In this document: positions 1 through 12,490 of the stretch, piece after piece
How positions within the stretch are numbered: the first letter of the stretch is position 1
Layout of the letters: each line of letters opens with the position of its first letter
Assembly (NCBI GenBank): GCA_030248135.1
Contig: JASANC010001219.1
Location: forward strand, 1 to 64,000
Direction of reading: 5' to 3'
Source of the DNA: Theristus sp. LFF4_11
Lineage: Eukaryota; Nematoda; Chromadorea; Monhysterida; Xyalidae
Length of the DNA stretch: 64,000 nt
Notes under the pieces: generated by a model
What the model was told of the DNA's origin: nothing
Seen by the model: only the letters and a program-made list of their open reading frames with translations
Databases searched by the model: none
Translations under genes and position numbers: made by a program

Positions 1-790
1 GATTACCACGGCCGATTCGCCCGATATCGTCACGATTCGGCATCTAGAGTTGCTCACGTAAGAAAACTAACCCGAAATCCGTGATCAGCGCATTGAATTC
101 CTACGGACTAAACATTTCTCTTATTTTTCGTAGCTCAGACAAAATTTGTAAGAGTGAAAAACTGATACCCAGTCAAAATGCTACCAACTTTAAAAAATGC
201 ACAATTTTGACCCCAAAAAATGCCCGGGCAAAAAAATAAACTAAATTTTCAGAATCTACGGATGAAATTACCCTAGGAAAAAATTTTGTTCAACTGTGAA
301 AGTGTCCCAGCTAAAAACTGAAAGGGCGAACACTTAAAACCAGGTGAAAACCCTCCCAACAATTAAAAATGCCCAATTTTTTACCCAAAAACAGGGTCTG
401 GGTAAAAAATTAACCCAATTTTCAAAATCTCCGGGTGGAATTACCCCAGGGAACATTTTTGTTCGACTGCGAAAGTGTCGCAGGTAAAAATTTAAAGGGC
501 GAACACATGTTGATTACATACCAGAAAAAAAAATACCAAGGAAAATAAGTAACATAAATTTCAGAATAGGTTTTTCGTGTCTACAGCGTATGAAAAATAG
601 TCGGATAAAATTTTTTTCGCGGCTCCAAGCACAACTTTGGGTGTTCGTTTCGTGTGCACAGAACCAAGTTTGTGGCTTATACTATGCTCGCTGGACGCAG
701 CGAGCAAATTTGAAAAAAGCGCGCGAGGGAATATTCAGCCATATAATGCGTGATGCGCTGTCCGCTCGCTGGCGCTCGCTCGCGCATCCG
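1..790 (+). repeat. Tail of satellite-bearing composite repeat, truncated by window edge
   Basis: The stretch is nearly collinear with 50055-51014. It starts inside the last satellite unit (GGCCGATTCGCCCG near 11), continues through A/T-rich blocks with repeated 'cccaatttttacccaaaaacaggg'-like text, and ends in a GC-rich stem-loop whose arms are GATGCGC (about 750) and GCGCATC (about 782). The array itself lies left of the window. No plausible coding exon is seen; the ORF at 590-805 is repeat-derived and recurs at 50821-51034. Confidence 0.8.
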
Positions 791-1092
791 CATGATCATT
801 TTTGACATAGAATTGACACCGAATCGAAAAGCTTGAAAACAAACATTTGAAAAGCACTTTTAAAAATTGAGCGGGTTCTCGAGATAAAAACAAAAGCAGA
901 ACGCTTGGCCCAAACAATAAACGGTATCAACGAATTTAAACGCTTGATAGCTTTGGTTAAAAAAATCAACACGTTTCCCGTTTCAGGAAAACAGAAACAA
1001 ACAAATGTCGATAAATCCGCGGGTGCGCACCTTGCTGTTAACAAAATCGCAAACATATTTTACCCGGGCCGAAGGCACGGGTCAACTGCTAG
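791..1092 (+). mobile_element. Helitron 3' end, copy 1
   Basis: This segment closely matches 2053-2354. It ends in a short hairpin (ACCCGGGCC / GGCACGGGT, 1062-1082) followed about 10 nt later by CTAG and then T at 1093. A hairpin just before CTRR and a host T is the diagnostic 3' terminus of Helitrons. Its 5' part has been replaced by the satellite-composite tail at about 790. Confidence 0.7.
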
Positions 1093-2354
1093 TCTACTAT
1101 ACTAAAATAATACTTTGTCTGTCTGTCTGTCTGTCTGTCCAACTTTTTGCTATTTAAGGTAACGAAATCAAAATGTTGCTGTCACTTTTTAACAATTTTT
1201 CTATGCGAATCATTTTCTCTCTCTTTTGGGTTTCAATAACGAGTCATCATGATTCACTCAGTTCTGTCATCAAAGTTCCGTCGCAATGGTTAGGTCAGGT
1301 TGGTTGGTGGTGATGTAAAAAGATGAGATTATAATGTGCGGAAACGAATTGCTTCAAAGAAGCCATTATCTCACAGAATTGACGGCACATCCGATTATGA
1401 TTGATAGCAAGAATTGGAAAAACGGGTCTCCCAATAAAACAAATTTGCGACTTTGAAAAACCAACAGAAACGAAATCGGCTTTTGATTTTTTTTTAAAGA
1501 AGTGGTTTTCCTGTGAATAATAATTGAATCCCAATTTTTTCCAACCAAATACACGGGTAACATTGATGCGGAATATCCGATCAAAGCAAAATGAAACAGG
1601 TCATGAACATCGATTGTGCGAGCACTAAACAAACAGCAGTTTTTACAAAATTTTTACTCAAATCCTGTGACTTTCAAAAATCAAAATTGAGGAGAACACA
1701 AATTTGCAATTTAAAAATAGCAGAAACTGAAATCATATTGTTAAAAAAAAATTTGTGCAAAAGCGGACTCACCATGAGATTGTGCAAATAAACGGGTATC
1801 GATTCCGGCCGGTTCTGTTAAATAAAAAATAAACGGGCCTCTTTACGTCAAACTTAGCGACTTTTGAAAAATGAAATTGTCAAACAATCAAGTCACGTTT
1901 GAACAATTTCGGTCAACCAGAAAAAATCTAACGGGAACGACTTGCCTTTAACAGAGTTTAATAACTAGCCGAGAACAAACCGGAGCAGCAAATTTAATGA
2001 GTTTAGAAAAAAATTCTCAACAATTGCAAAATCAGCGAAACAGAGTCATAAAAAATCATTTTTGACATAGAATTGACACCGAATCGAAAAGCATGAAAAC
2101 AAACAATTGAAACGTTTGAAAAGTACTTTTAAAAATCGAGCGGGTTCTCGAGATAAAAATAAACGCGGAACGCTTGCCCCAAACAATAAACGGTATCAAC
2201 GAATTTAAATGCGTGAAAGCTTTGGTAAAAAAAATCAACACGTTTCCAGTTCCAGGAAAACAGAAGCAAATAAATGTCGATGAATCCGCGGGTGCACCTT
2301 GCTGTTAACAAAATCGCAAACTAACCCGGGCCGTAGGCACGGGTCAACTGCTAG
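1093..2354 (+). mobile_element. Non-autonomous Helitron
   Basis: The left end begins TCTACTATACTAAAATAATA and runs into a (TGTC)n stretch at 1117-1139, as in many invertebrate Helitron 5' termini. The right end has the hairpin ACCCGGGCC / GGCACGGGT followed by CTAG at 2351-2354 and T at 2355. No Rep/helicase ORF is present, so it is non-autonomous, about 1.26 kb. It starts directly behind the CTAG of another Helitron end, giving a head-to-tail arrangement. Confidence 0.72.
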
Positions 2355-3449
2355 TGTGTAACTAAAAAATAACGTCACACTATTAAAAAAAAGTTATTAC
2401 TTACATAGTGCTCATATACCAACTGCCTCGTTGGTTTTGGAAAAATCGGCAGGTGTTGGCATCATTCAAAAACCAGTAAAATATTGGGCTGAAAATCACG
2501 TCACGTTTGGTTGCGTTTTTGCACACGACCGCTTTTACCGTATCGTATCTGTTTATTTATTCACCAGAGAATGCCCAAACTGTAAGAAGACGCATGCGCG
2601 TATCTTGCTGCCAAAGAGCAGGTATGCAAAATGTGTCAGCATGTTGTTGGTTACAGCCAAATGCGGCCGTATGGGCGGACACGAACGAAAGTGCAATTGT
2701 GGACTGCGTGTATGTTGTAGCGAAAAGCTGAAGCTAACAACATTAGCTACACAAGTGTGGTGCTGAAAAGGTTTATGCGCCAAAATCAATGCTAATGCCT
2801 TGTACAGTGTATGCAATGTAGTTCAGTCGATGTTGGATAACGATGGTGTGGGGGAGCGAGCAGTGAATGGGAAGTGTCGGAGGCCCACTAAAAGGGACTG
2901 TTTTTAGATGGCAACAGTTTTCATCATCGGTATGTTATCAGTGCGTTGAATTGACAGAAATCATAAGCGGCATTTATGAAGCAGTATTTAGTGATGCGTA
3001 GCTGTCTTAAAATATAGCCACGCGCTCACCAAATATTGCTTCATGAATGCATTTCAAGCTGACATTTTTATAGGCAACTTGCTGATTAGTTGGATGCAAC
3101 AATGTATTTGGATGAGTAACGATGGTTGGCTTGCTGGCAAAATGCAGCCAATCCGCTTGCCATATTCAAACTAGTTGATAGTGAAGTTCTGACAAGGTAT
3201 TTCTCGTAATTTTAATCTTGATAGTTGTGCAATTAAATACTTGAATCTGGCACGCTGATTGGCTGCATCGAGCTAGCAGGCAGAAGTATGACCAGACCAA
3301 TCATCAGTCAGCGCAATTCAAGCACAAAAGCGCATACCATCGGAGTTCCACCTGCAGATGGCATTGGCAAAAACAACCTGTAAATGAACGCGTTTTTTTC
3401 GAAAACACCGGTTTAAAAAACGGTTTTTACCAAACCTGCTGAAATTCAG
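2355..3449. other. Intergenic or intronic spacer upstream of C1GALT1-like exon
   Basis: Apart from the hairpin MITE at 2965-3053, no element with clear ends is seen. A Cys-containing ORF at 2431-2766 has no recognisable family or splice context. Copies of the short motif GCTGATTGGCTGC occur near 3255. This could be the last intron of the C1GALT1-like gene, whose earlier exons would then be outside the window. Confidence 0.4.
2965..3053. repeat. Hairpin MITE (GGCATTCATGAAGCAG family), copy 1
   Basis: An imperfect palindrome of about 90 nt. The left arm reads GGCATTTATGAAGCAGTATT; the right arm ends in the complementary CTTCATGAATGC. The centre holds the complementary GCGTAGC / GCCACGCG text. 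It belongs to the same family as ten other copies in the window. Confidence 0.8.
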
Positions 3450-3822
3450 TACGAGGAAGCGGCCAGTCGTTTCCATCCCTCGTTCCACCATAATCTGATC
3501 ACCGTTATCACGGCAGGGCATGGGCTGCTGCAGCGACGTCGCCGTCACCTTCCACTACGTCAGTCCGAATCAGATGTACGTGCTCGAGTATCTCATCTAT
3601 CACCTGCGCCCGTACGGTGTCGGCACACGGCTGCTCACGGAGGACGGTGCAATGGTGCCCGCTGAGAAGCTGGCGGACGCCGACATTTTCGCGGCCGCAT
3701 TCGCGCAGGCGAATCGAAGCCGTGGCGTCGACGACGCTGAGGCGGACGGTGCCGCCGTCGTCGACGACCTCCGTGCGTCCGGATCGACGTCGTCCGCCGA
3801 CGATCGGAGAACTAGAACGTGA
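3450..3822 (+). CDS. C1GALT1-like glycosyltransferase, terminal exon, frame-disrupted
   Basis: Core 1 beta-1,3-galactosyltransferases (C1GALT1, GT31) add galactose to O-GalNAc in the Golgi lumen. The C-terminal hallmark is visible: a CCSD motif, then a VTFHYVSP segment and [10 protein letters not shown], followed by a poorly conserved acidic/Ser tail and a stop at 3820-3822. An upstream block [11 protein letters not shown] (3468-3500) matches the family's RFHPF...HHLI segment but lies in another frame. The acceptor is ...AAATTCAG at 3449. Between the blocks the family's aromatic-rich stretch of roughly 20 residues is missing, and a 13-nt GTTATCACGGCAG (3504-3516) separates frames; removing it restores frame. 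It may be a decayed copy, a deletion allele or an assembly error. Upstream exons are not in view. Confidence 0.68.
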
Positions 3823-5835
3823 CACACGCAAACGGACAGTCGCAAATGTTCTGTTGTCGTCTGACGTTTTTTTCTCTCTTCTTTTGTGCTTTTCCGGCGA
3901 CTCTGACTCGTTTGCGCGCGTGGAGATTGAGAGAGTTTGTTCAGTGCTGTTCAAAAAACGGCCGACACTGGTCTCTCTTTCTCTCTCTCTCTGCGACCGG
4001 CTCAATTGGACAACTTTGAATTGCGCGCATCAAGCGTGAAACGGATTTCCCGTTCTACGTCTGCAAACGCAGTCAGTCGCGGTGATCTGTGTACTCTGGT
4101 TTGTGTGATTCCTGAAACTGGGTGTATGTCCGATTCAACTGAATGAATATGAGTTAAAAAACAGATTGGTCAGCTTGAGGCGAGCTTTTTTTGATGATAG
4201 TGATTCTAGTTGAAGGTAATTGTTCACCATTACGTTTTTGAAGAAATGTCTTTCTTAGAGCAGACCAATTCTGTTGGTTTGGTTGCAACAAAGCTTGACG
4301 ATTGTTTTTGAAACAAGCGAAAAGGCCGGTAGCCAGTCCGCTTTGTTGCTTCATCTTCGCTCAATTTTTTTGTAGAACTATTGAACTTTACCAGAAGAAC
4401 ATGTATTCTTCCTACAGAGAAACGGGTTTTCGTAAATTGACTGATGTTGAACAAATTTTCATTTTATGCTCTATGAGTTTCCAGAATGCTTCAGTTTTGT
4501 TCACTTTGACTAGCTGTTTTATTCTTGCTAGTGTTTCCCTGTTATAACGCCATTTTTTGCGTGATTATTTCACGTTTTCTGACAAAACTATCCCTGTCTG
4601 TGGTTTCAGTTTTGTTGTGGCGATCTTTTGTTGTTAATCGTGCCAAAAAATACTGTTGTAAAGATTTACATTTAGATTAGTTTGTGTGAAATTTGGTGTG
4701 TAAAAGATCTCCGTGTTGTTCACAAGGATTATTACAAGGCTCTTGCCTAAGATCATACCCAAAATACTGTCGCGTGCATTAATGACTGTGAATGGGTTTC
4801 CAGAGTTACATTTTACCCTCCATTTAAAAAGTATTCTGTGCAACGAAAAGTATTCTGATTTGGTAGAAGTCTTCTCATGATAGTTTCATCAAATCTGTTC
4901 AAGTTCAACGATTGTTTTTTCAAATTAGAATTTGTTTTTTCATTAACCAATATGAGTGATTCAAAACAGTAAGCCTTGTGCAATTTTTTTCCCGTCCGAT
5001 GTCACATTTTATCAACTCCAGTTTTAAAATTTCGAGTTTGTGAAAGCATATGTCACATTTTATCAACTCCAGTTTTAAAATTTCGAGTTTGTGAAAGCAT
5101 GTTTTTTTGTGAGTTTTCACCATTTTTTTCATTTTTTCATGTGCAATACGATTGTTTAGTGCTTGCTTCACCGTTTTTTTTGATTGGTTGACTTCTCTCT
5201 GAGTTTTTTTCGTCTGGGTTGTGCGTGCAATTCTTGATCCCGATTAAATTTGAAAATCGACAAATTGTACCATGCACATTATTTCTGTCAAATTTCACTT
5301 CTGTCCTTCTGGATATGTTTGATAATTGTTGGCGTTGTTGTTTCTGTTGTCATAACACGCAGACTGGTTTAGCCCTGTTTTCCCAACTTTTTTCAATGAA
5401 CTTTTTTCAATGGAACAAAGTCGTTGCTGTCCACAGCACGAAGAAAGGGTTTATTTATTTCCATATAATGTACCTTGTCTTGAAATATGGACAAAACTAA
5501 CCAGTTCAAAGCTGTTTTTAGTTTATCTTTCCTTCCCACGTGATTCCCGTCTCATTCAGTTATGGTGATTTTGAGTTGTCAGTTTTTTGTGATTCCCTTT
5601 TATTTTGTTCAGATTGAAGTTCGGCTGAATAAAGTGCTTATGGTATAAAGAATATGAGGGATGATTTTCATTCCAAAAGGGCCATGCACCCTGTTATGGC
5701 ATATTAATATTCCACAGTCACGATCAAACAAACAGCATAAACGTGCGCTTGCACGCATGCAGTAACTGTAACATCGTATGCCTGCCAGGCCAGTGTGTTT
5801 GTTTGCGACCACATTGTAATACAGTGCCGGGACTT
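3823..5835. other. Spacer with no recognised gene
   Basis: Downstream of the C1GALT1-like exon. The first 150 bases hold a short copy of a dispersed repeat (GAATTGCGCGCATCAAGCG near 4017). A 51-bp perfect tandem pair lies at 5001-5102. One CA/GT-type repeat fragment (CAGTGTGTTTGTTTGCGACC) lies near 5790. The rest is T-rich, without plausible exons. Confidence 0.5.
5001..5102. repeat. 51-bp tandem duplication
   Basis: Two near-identical copies, 5001-5051 and 5052-5102, each starting GTCACATTTTATCAACTCC and ending GTGAAAGCAT. The near-identity suggests a recent duplication or an assembly stutter. Confidence 0.85.
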
Positions 5836-5911
5836 AAGCGGCATTCATGAAGCAGTATTTAGTGACGCATAGCTGCGCGGTTATTAAATACTATTTCATG
5901 AATGTACCATT
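5836..5911. repeat. Hairpin MITE, copy 2
   Basis: Left arm AAGCGGCATTCATGAAGCAG; right arm CTATTTCATGAATGTACC; short centre. It lies just downstream of the MRM2-like stop codon (minus strand). Confidence 0.75.
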
Positions 5912-5931
5912 AGTTCAAAGCATCAGCACCA

Positions 5932-8096
<2,165 letters not shown>

Positions 8097-8282
8097 TCAA
8101 AATTTTACAGAGCACAAGTTCAGTTGCCACGCGATGATTGCTCGAGTTTGATTTGAGCGTGCTGATTGGTCGCCACACTATACAATCAATCCGCATTTAG
8201 GAGTTTTGAACAAATCGCAAGATCTTTTTGCAAAATAGCATCCAGAGTTGTTGATACCAGTGAAGCTCAATTGTGAAAGAAT

Positions 8283-8429
8283 GTGAAATTTAGGCAAGCA
8301 ACTGATTGGTCACGTGATGCATGCTTCCTGTGCAGGATAGTCCGCCTCCACAGCACTACCTGCACAGCATGCACAAATCACGTTATCACCAACCAATCAA
8401 CTGATTGTCTATCATCTAGAGTTCGACTG
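8283..8429. repeat. MITE with GAGTTCGACTG ends, copy 1
   Basis: The right end reads CATCTAGAGTTCGACTG. Internal inverted blocks ACTGATTGGTCACGTGATGC and AACCAATCAACTGATTG flank a TCCGCCTCCACAGCA core. The left terminus is degraded. The same family occurs at 36576, 39903, 43655, 51024, 57970 and 63741. Confidence 0.65.
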
Positions 8430-9155
8430 CAAAAACAAAATCTTACTTTTTCGCTGTGTTATCGGTTGCGCACAACGACAGACGTCGTTTCACGCACCGC
8501 ATGCGCAATGCTCTTGCGTTCATGACAGTGAATAGACCAGAAACAGACTAACAACAGACTGGAAGGAATGCATGAATGCTTTGTTCTCATTACAGTTGTT
8601 CGAAGACACAGCAAGTATGCCAACATTGTCGCCACAATTGACAGACGCGATGACCGAAAGCATTTTCCCAAAGTGTTTCTTGCCAAACGTTTTATCGCTC
8701 TTCAATCGTTTTGTGAATCACCAAAACAATAACATAACGACTAGATTGCAGCAAACTCTCCAACAAACTGCGCAGCCAGCAATGAATTTTTCTGAAACAT
8801 GCATCACAACATAAAAGAAAAAGGCAAACATTCATACAGGTGGAAGTCAAAGTTTGACAATGAACAGGTTATTTGCCATATCGTGGAAGTGGAACAGAAA
8901 AGGTCAGATCTCCAGAATTGATCTATTGTCGGAAAAAAAACAACACAAAAACTGCACAATCAATGATCTTCCCCTGGCGAACCAGCTACGTATACAATCA
9001 GGCATCATGTCGAGGCCCCAAAACGGATGACACCACACAATGTGAACCAAAAAAAAACAATCTGCACACACCCCACTGTGAATATCGTGACAAACAAGCC
9101 GTCAATTGTTCCAACACCAGCCAATATCATAACGCCGAAGGCTTCGGTCTCACAC
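8430..9155. other. Spacer without recognised gene
   Basis: No splice-framed exon was found on either strand. The missing first exon of the MRM2-like gene (minus strand, needed to start the protein) could lie here, but no candidate stands out. Confidence 0.35.
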
Positions 9156-9426
9156 TCAAGTGTCGTATCGAGTTCGATTCAGCAAGTAGCCGAACTCCGA
9201 CTCGACCGTTCGATGGGCATGCAGTAAGTTTCCGATATTGCCCGTTCGTTTGATCGTCCTCGTGCGTCCCGTCGTCCGCTTCGCCTCGCCCGGCATTCGC
9301 GTTTGCTCCTCGCGCGCGTACGCACGATCCAATTGCTCCTGCAGCGTCGAGCCGTATCGCTTGAGCCACGGTGATTCTTGCGCCTGTGTCAGGATGAAGT
9401 CGCCGTTTGTGAAGATTTGTCCAAAG
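9156..9426 (-). CDS. Unidentified minus-strand terminal exon
   Basis: On the minus strand an acceptor ending GAAACCAG precedes an open frame from 9426 to a stop at 9156-9158 (about 90 residues). Third codon positions are GC-rich, like the MRM2 exons. The protein starts FGQIFTNGDFILTQ, then SPWLKRYGSTLQEQLDRAY and a basic stretch, and ends SEFGYLLNRTRYDT. I do not recognise the family. The acceptor needs a phase-2 donor upstream. Codon pattern and splice context support a coding exon, but no function can be given. Confidence 0.45.
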
Positions 9427-9543
9427 CTGGTTTCACGTGCGCGATGTTTCCAATTCCATTCGATGTTGCACACACGCCATCACAAACGCACTGTCGCACA
9501 CGCACAGCACCGCGCGCACACGTTTGTTTGTGTCGTGACTGAT

Positions 9544-9678
9544 TTAAGGCCCGTTCCGTACTGATGTATACTGACACGTCAAAGGCACGTCTCCATGAAC
9601 GGTGACATGCAAGCAATAACACAAGACCTAACGTGTCGTGCCGTGTCGTACATGCATACGTCAGTATGAACGGGCCTT
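9544..9678. repeat. MITE with AAGGCCCGTT ends
   Basis: Left end AAGGCCCGTTCCGTACTGA; right end ACGTCAGTATGAACGGGCCT, an inverted repeat. The interior CAAAGGCACGTCTCCATGAA is shared with 42376-42591. It is flanked by T/A-rich bases (TTT..TTT). Confidence 0.75.
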
Positions 9679-9877
9679 TACTGTGACACATTAGATTGGA
9701 ACGATGTGTTCTGGAAAGTACGCGGTCGTTTTACCAGACACGAGCAGTGCAGTGACACACGACGACTACAACTGCATCAGCTAACCTGAGCGCCACACGC
9801 ACGCCGTGTGTTTGTGCCCAAGTGCTAACGGATTGGGCGACAGCAGTCCCTACCTCTCCGAGAGTGTATTATCCCAC

Positions 9878-10021
9878 GCTCTTATGTTTCGGCCTAGCGA
9901 TGTACAGCGTGTGCATAAGTGTAACGGGCAACATGACAAAAAAGTCGGCAACACACGTATCAGAAATGGAACGGCCTCCAAGCAGAGACAGGAGTATTTC
10001 CAGCAAAACGAAATCGCCCGA
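9878..10021 (-). CDS. Possible unidentified minus-strand exon
   Basis: An open segment of 48 codons on the minus strand between an acceptor ending AGCTCAG (10022-10028) and a GTGGGA donor. It encodes a Leu/Val-rich peptide (SGDFVLLEILLSLLGG ... FFVMLPVTLMHTLY) that could be a membrane or helical-repeat segment. Its phase does not join directly to the exon at 9426, so they belong to different genes or an exon is missing between them. No family is recognised. Confidence 0.28.
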
Positions 10022-10271
10022 CTGAGCTGAAACGTCATCGTTTCACAGAATATGCAATGCAATCCGAAAACACGCACCCTCGTCATGTACGGCGATGCCA
10101 GACAACGCATCACGTGATATTCGCGCGTCAATCGTTCGCGCAATGCCTCCGTTGTTCCCCTTGTCACCGGCCAATGAACGGTGCGCCATGCGGTGCTGTG
10201 AAAAAGACATTCGTTTTTTTTTTAATTTTAATTTTTGCCTTTTGCTCACAAAAACAAACTGCCAACCAATG

Positions 10272-10484
10272 TCGCGTCCGTAGCGTAGCGGTAGAACTTC
10301 GGCCTACAGTTCTGTAGGTACCGGGTTTGAACCTCGCTGTGGACAAGACATTCGTGGAAAATTAGAGTGACCAACGAACATCTAATGGTCTATTCCCTCC
10401 TGAGCCGAGGATAAAATTGGGCTCGGGGCAGTATTGCCCGTCTCCGCCGGAGTTTGGTACCTTCGGGTTTCCTGAACCGGCGCG
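10272..10484 (+). mobile_element. tRNA-derived SINE, family B, copy 1
   Basis: The head is tRNA-like: GCGTCCGTAGCGTAGCGG carries a pol III A box, and CCGGGTTTGAACCTCGC sits at the B-box position. The body contains GATAAAATTGGGCTCGGGG and the tail GGAGTTTGGTACCTTCGGG. A GC-rich hAT-like element (10493-11020) is inserted just past the tail; the A/T-rich SINE end resumes at 11029. Confidence 0.85.
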
Positions 10485-10492
10485 CGTATGAT

Positions 10493-11020
10493 CAGTAGCG
10501 AAAGTGCGGGGGGTGGGGGGTCCGTCCACCCCCCCCCCTCAGCCGAAAATCCTGCCCGTGCACGGGCAGATACCCGTGTACCCCCCCTCCCCCTTTACCC
10601 CGACACGGTACTAGACTCCCCCCCTCCGCGAGAAAACACGGGATCGCACCCCCCCCTCACGGTGGTCAATCTCATCTCAATTTTTTCCAAAAATAAAATA
10701 ATTTTTGCATTTTTCTTGACGTTTGTGTCTGTCCCTGCATAGATTTTGTTGTTTCTGACCAAACAAGCAGCTTGTTTGCACAAAATATTCTGTATGTTAC
10801 AAGAATTTCTGTGTTTTTCTAAGGCAAAAATTTGGTATTACCCGTGCGATCCCGTGCACCCCCCCCCCTCACGAAATTTTTCTGCCAGTGCACCCCCCCC
10901 TCAGGAAAATTTGCTGCCCGTGCACCCCCCCCCCCTCACCGAGAAGGCACCTGACCCCCCCCCCCTCTAAAATTAGGCAAACACCACCACCCCTCACCCG
11001 AGGTCCCGCTTTCGCTACTG
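10493..11020. mobile_element. GC-rich hAT-like MITE, CAGTAGCGAAAG family, copy 1
   Basis: Terminal inverted repeats CAGTAGCGAAAGTGCGGG and CCCGCTTTCGCTACTG. The 8-bp flanks CGTATGAT / CGTATAAT differ by one base and are read as a target duplication. The interior is built from C/G homopolymer runs linked by spacers such as TGCCCGTGCACGGGCAG. 8-bp duplications and CAG-type ends are typical of the hAT superfamily. No transposase. Confidence 0.85.
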
Positions 11021-11040
11021 CGTATAATTAAATTAAATTA

Positions 11041-11422
11041 AAAAAAACAACAGCAACAAAGTTCAACGCTCACAGACTTTTTCTGCTTCGGCAGACTTGC
11101 GCCGCGATAGCCGGTGAACCACGGCTTTCGCGCGACGTCGGGCAAGTTCGGATGCTTCCAATGGCGCACCACTTTTGACAGAAGCATTTTCTGGAGAAGA
11201 CAAGATTAGATTGTTGTTGTTTTGATTTCACAAAATGTCGGCGTTTGCAAAACAAGAACAACATTGAACCAGGCTGAAACAAAAGTTTTTGTTTTGCTTG
11301 TTTTAGTTTTCAATGAAGTCGTTGTGCAAGTGCTGGTTCCGATTTGTATTTGTATACATTATAAAAAGTGATTTTTGATCAGAGGTTGCTTGCAGCAGTT
11401 AGTAACCGGTCGTGGGGCGTGG
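11041..11422. other. Spacer, nothing recognised
   Basis: A/T-rich sequence after the SINE tail, without plausible exons. The last eight bases (11415-11422) are the left target duplication GGGCGTGG of the next element. Confidence 0.45.
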
Positions 11423-11581
11423 CATAGTTGTTCTAGGGGGCGGGGGGGGGGGGGGGCCCCCCCCCCCCCCAAAAAAATTTTCGAATCTATCTCTATCAGA
11501 CAGGTTTTTTCGGCTCAGCTATTATCTATCTAAAAAAATTTTCTCAGCCAGCTATCTATCTGAAAATTTTTGTCTTCGAAG

Positions 11582-12160
11582 CAGTACCGTGGGCCCAAAA
11601 AAAATTTCGAGGGGGGGGGGGATGGTCGTGGGGGGGGGGGGGGGCCGACCAAAAAGTGAGGGGGGGGGGTCCAACCTATGGTAACGTGGGACCCCCCCCA
11701 GGGGGGTCCCATGGGGGGGTGCATTTTTTCAAAATTTTCTGTGGGGGGGACCACCCCCCCCACCCCCCCCCCCATGAAATTTTTTCGCTTAAATTTGAAA
11801 GGAAAAACGCTAAATTTTGCTGCAAAATCTTTGAAATTACAATGAAGATGGTCAAGTTATCATATATTCAGCTTATATTATGGACTTTATAGACAAAAAA
11901 TCATGATTTTCGAAAAAAAAATTAGGGTGTGCAGAAAATTTTGGGGGGGGGGGGTCTCCGCCAGACAAAATTTCATGGGGGGTGGGGGGGGGGGGGGTGT
12001 CGGCCAAATTTTCGGAGGGGGGGGGGGGTACGAGGGGGGGGGGGGCCCGGTTTTCGGGGGGGGGTGGCACGGTGCCCCCCCACCCCCCCCCCCCACCCGA
12101 CGGTCTCGGGTGCTCTGGGGGGGGTGTACCCCCCCCACCCCCCCCCCGCCCACGGTACTG
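11582..12160. mobile_element. GC-rich hAT-like MITE, CAGTACCGTGGGC family, nested copy 1
   Basis: Ends CAGTACCGTGGGCCC and GCCCACGGTACTG, with perfect 8-bp duplications CTTCGAAG at 11574-11581 and 12161-12168. The paralogous half-element at 13599-13616 reads GTCTTCGAAGACATAAAA without the insertion, an empty site that confirms the boundaries. Size 579 bp. Confidence 0.92.
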
Positions 12161-12490
12161 CTTCGAAGACATAAAATGAGTCAATTTTTGACCAAAATTG
12201 ACCATTTTTGCTCGTAATTATTGAAAATTTCGTTAATTTTAGGTAAAATACGCGTGTATACTTGATTTTTAGTGTATTTTTAGCATTATTTTGCTGTTTT
12301 TATAGCTTTTTAGCATTTTAGCTGTCTATCTATCAAATTTCAAAATTTTGACCGGCCCCCCCAAAGTCACATGGCCCCCCCCCCGCGGCCCCCCCCAAAA
12401 TTTTCCAGCTATCTATCTATCTGGAAAATTTGCTCCAGCTATCTATATCGGCCCCCCCCCAAGCCCTCGGCTCTGGAACAACTATGTTTC

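Noticed and set aside
2431..2766. 111-residue Cys-containing ORF
   Set aside because: No recognisable domain; competing frame at 2507-2731; no splice evidence.
3508..4005. 165-residue minus-strand ORF opposite the C1GALT1-like exon
   Set aside because: It is an antisense shadow of the real GC-rich exon.
10272..10345. Functional tRNA gene
   Set aside because: The tRNA-like head has a degraded B box and continues into a SINE body shared with other copies.
11412..12217. Long Gly/Pro-rich ORFs on both strands (also 10488-10970, 18683-19438, 20310-20728, 36628-37006)
   Set aside because: They arise from G and C homopolymer runs in MITEs, appear in several frames at once and lack splice or start context.
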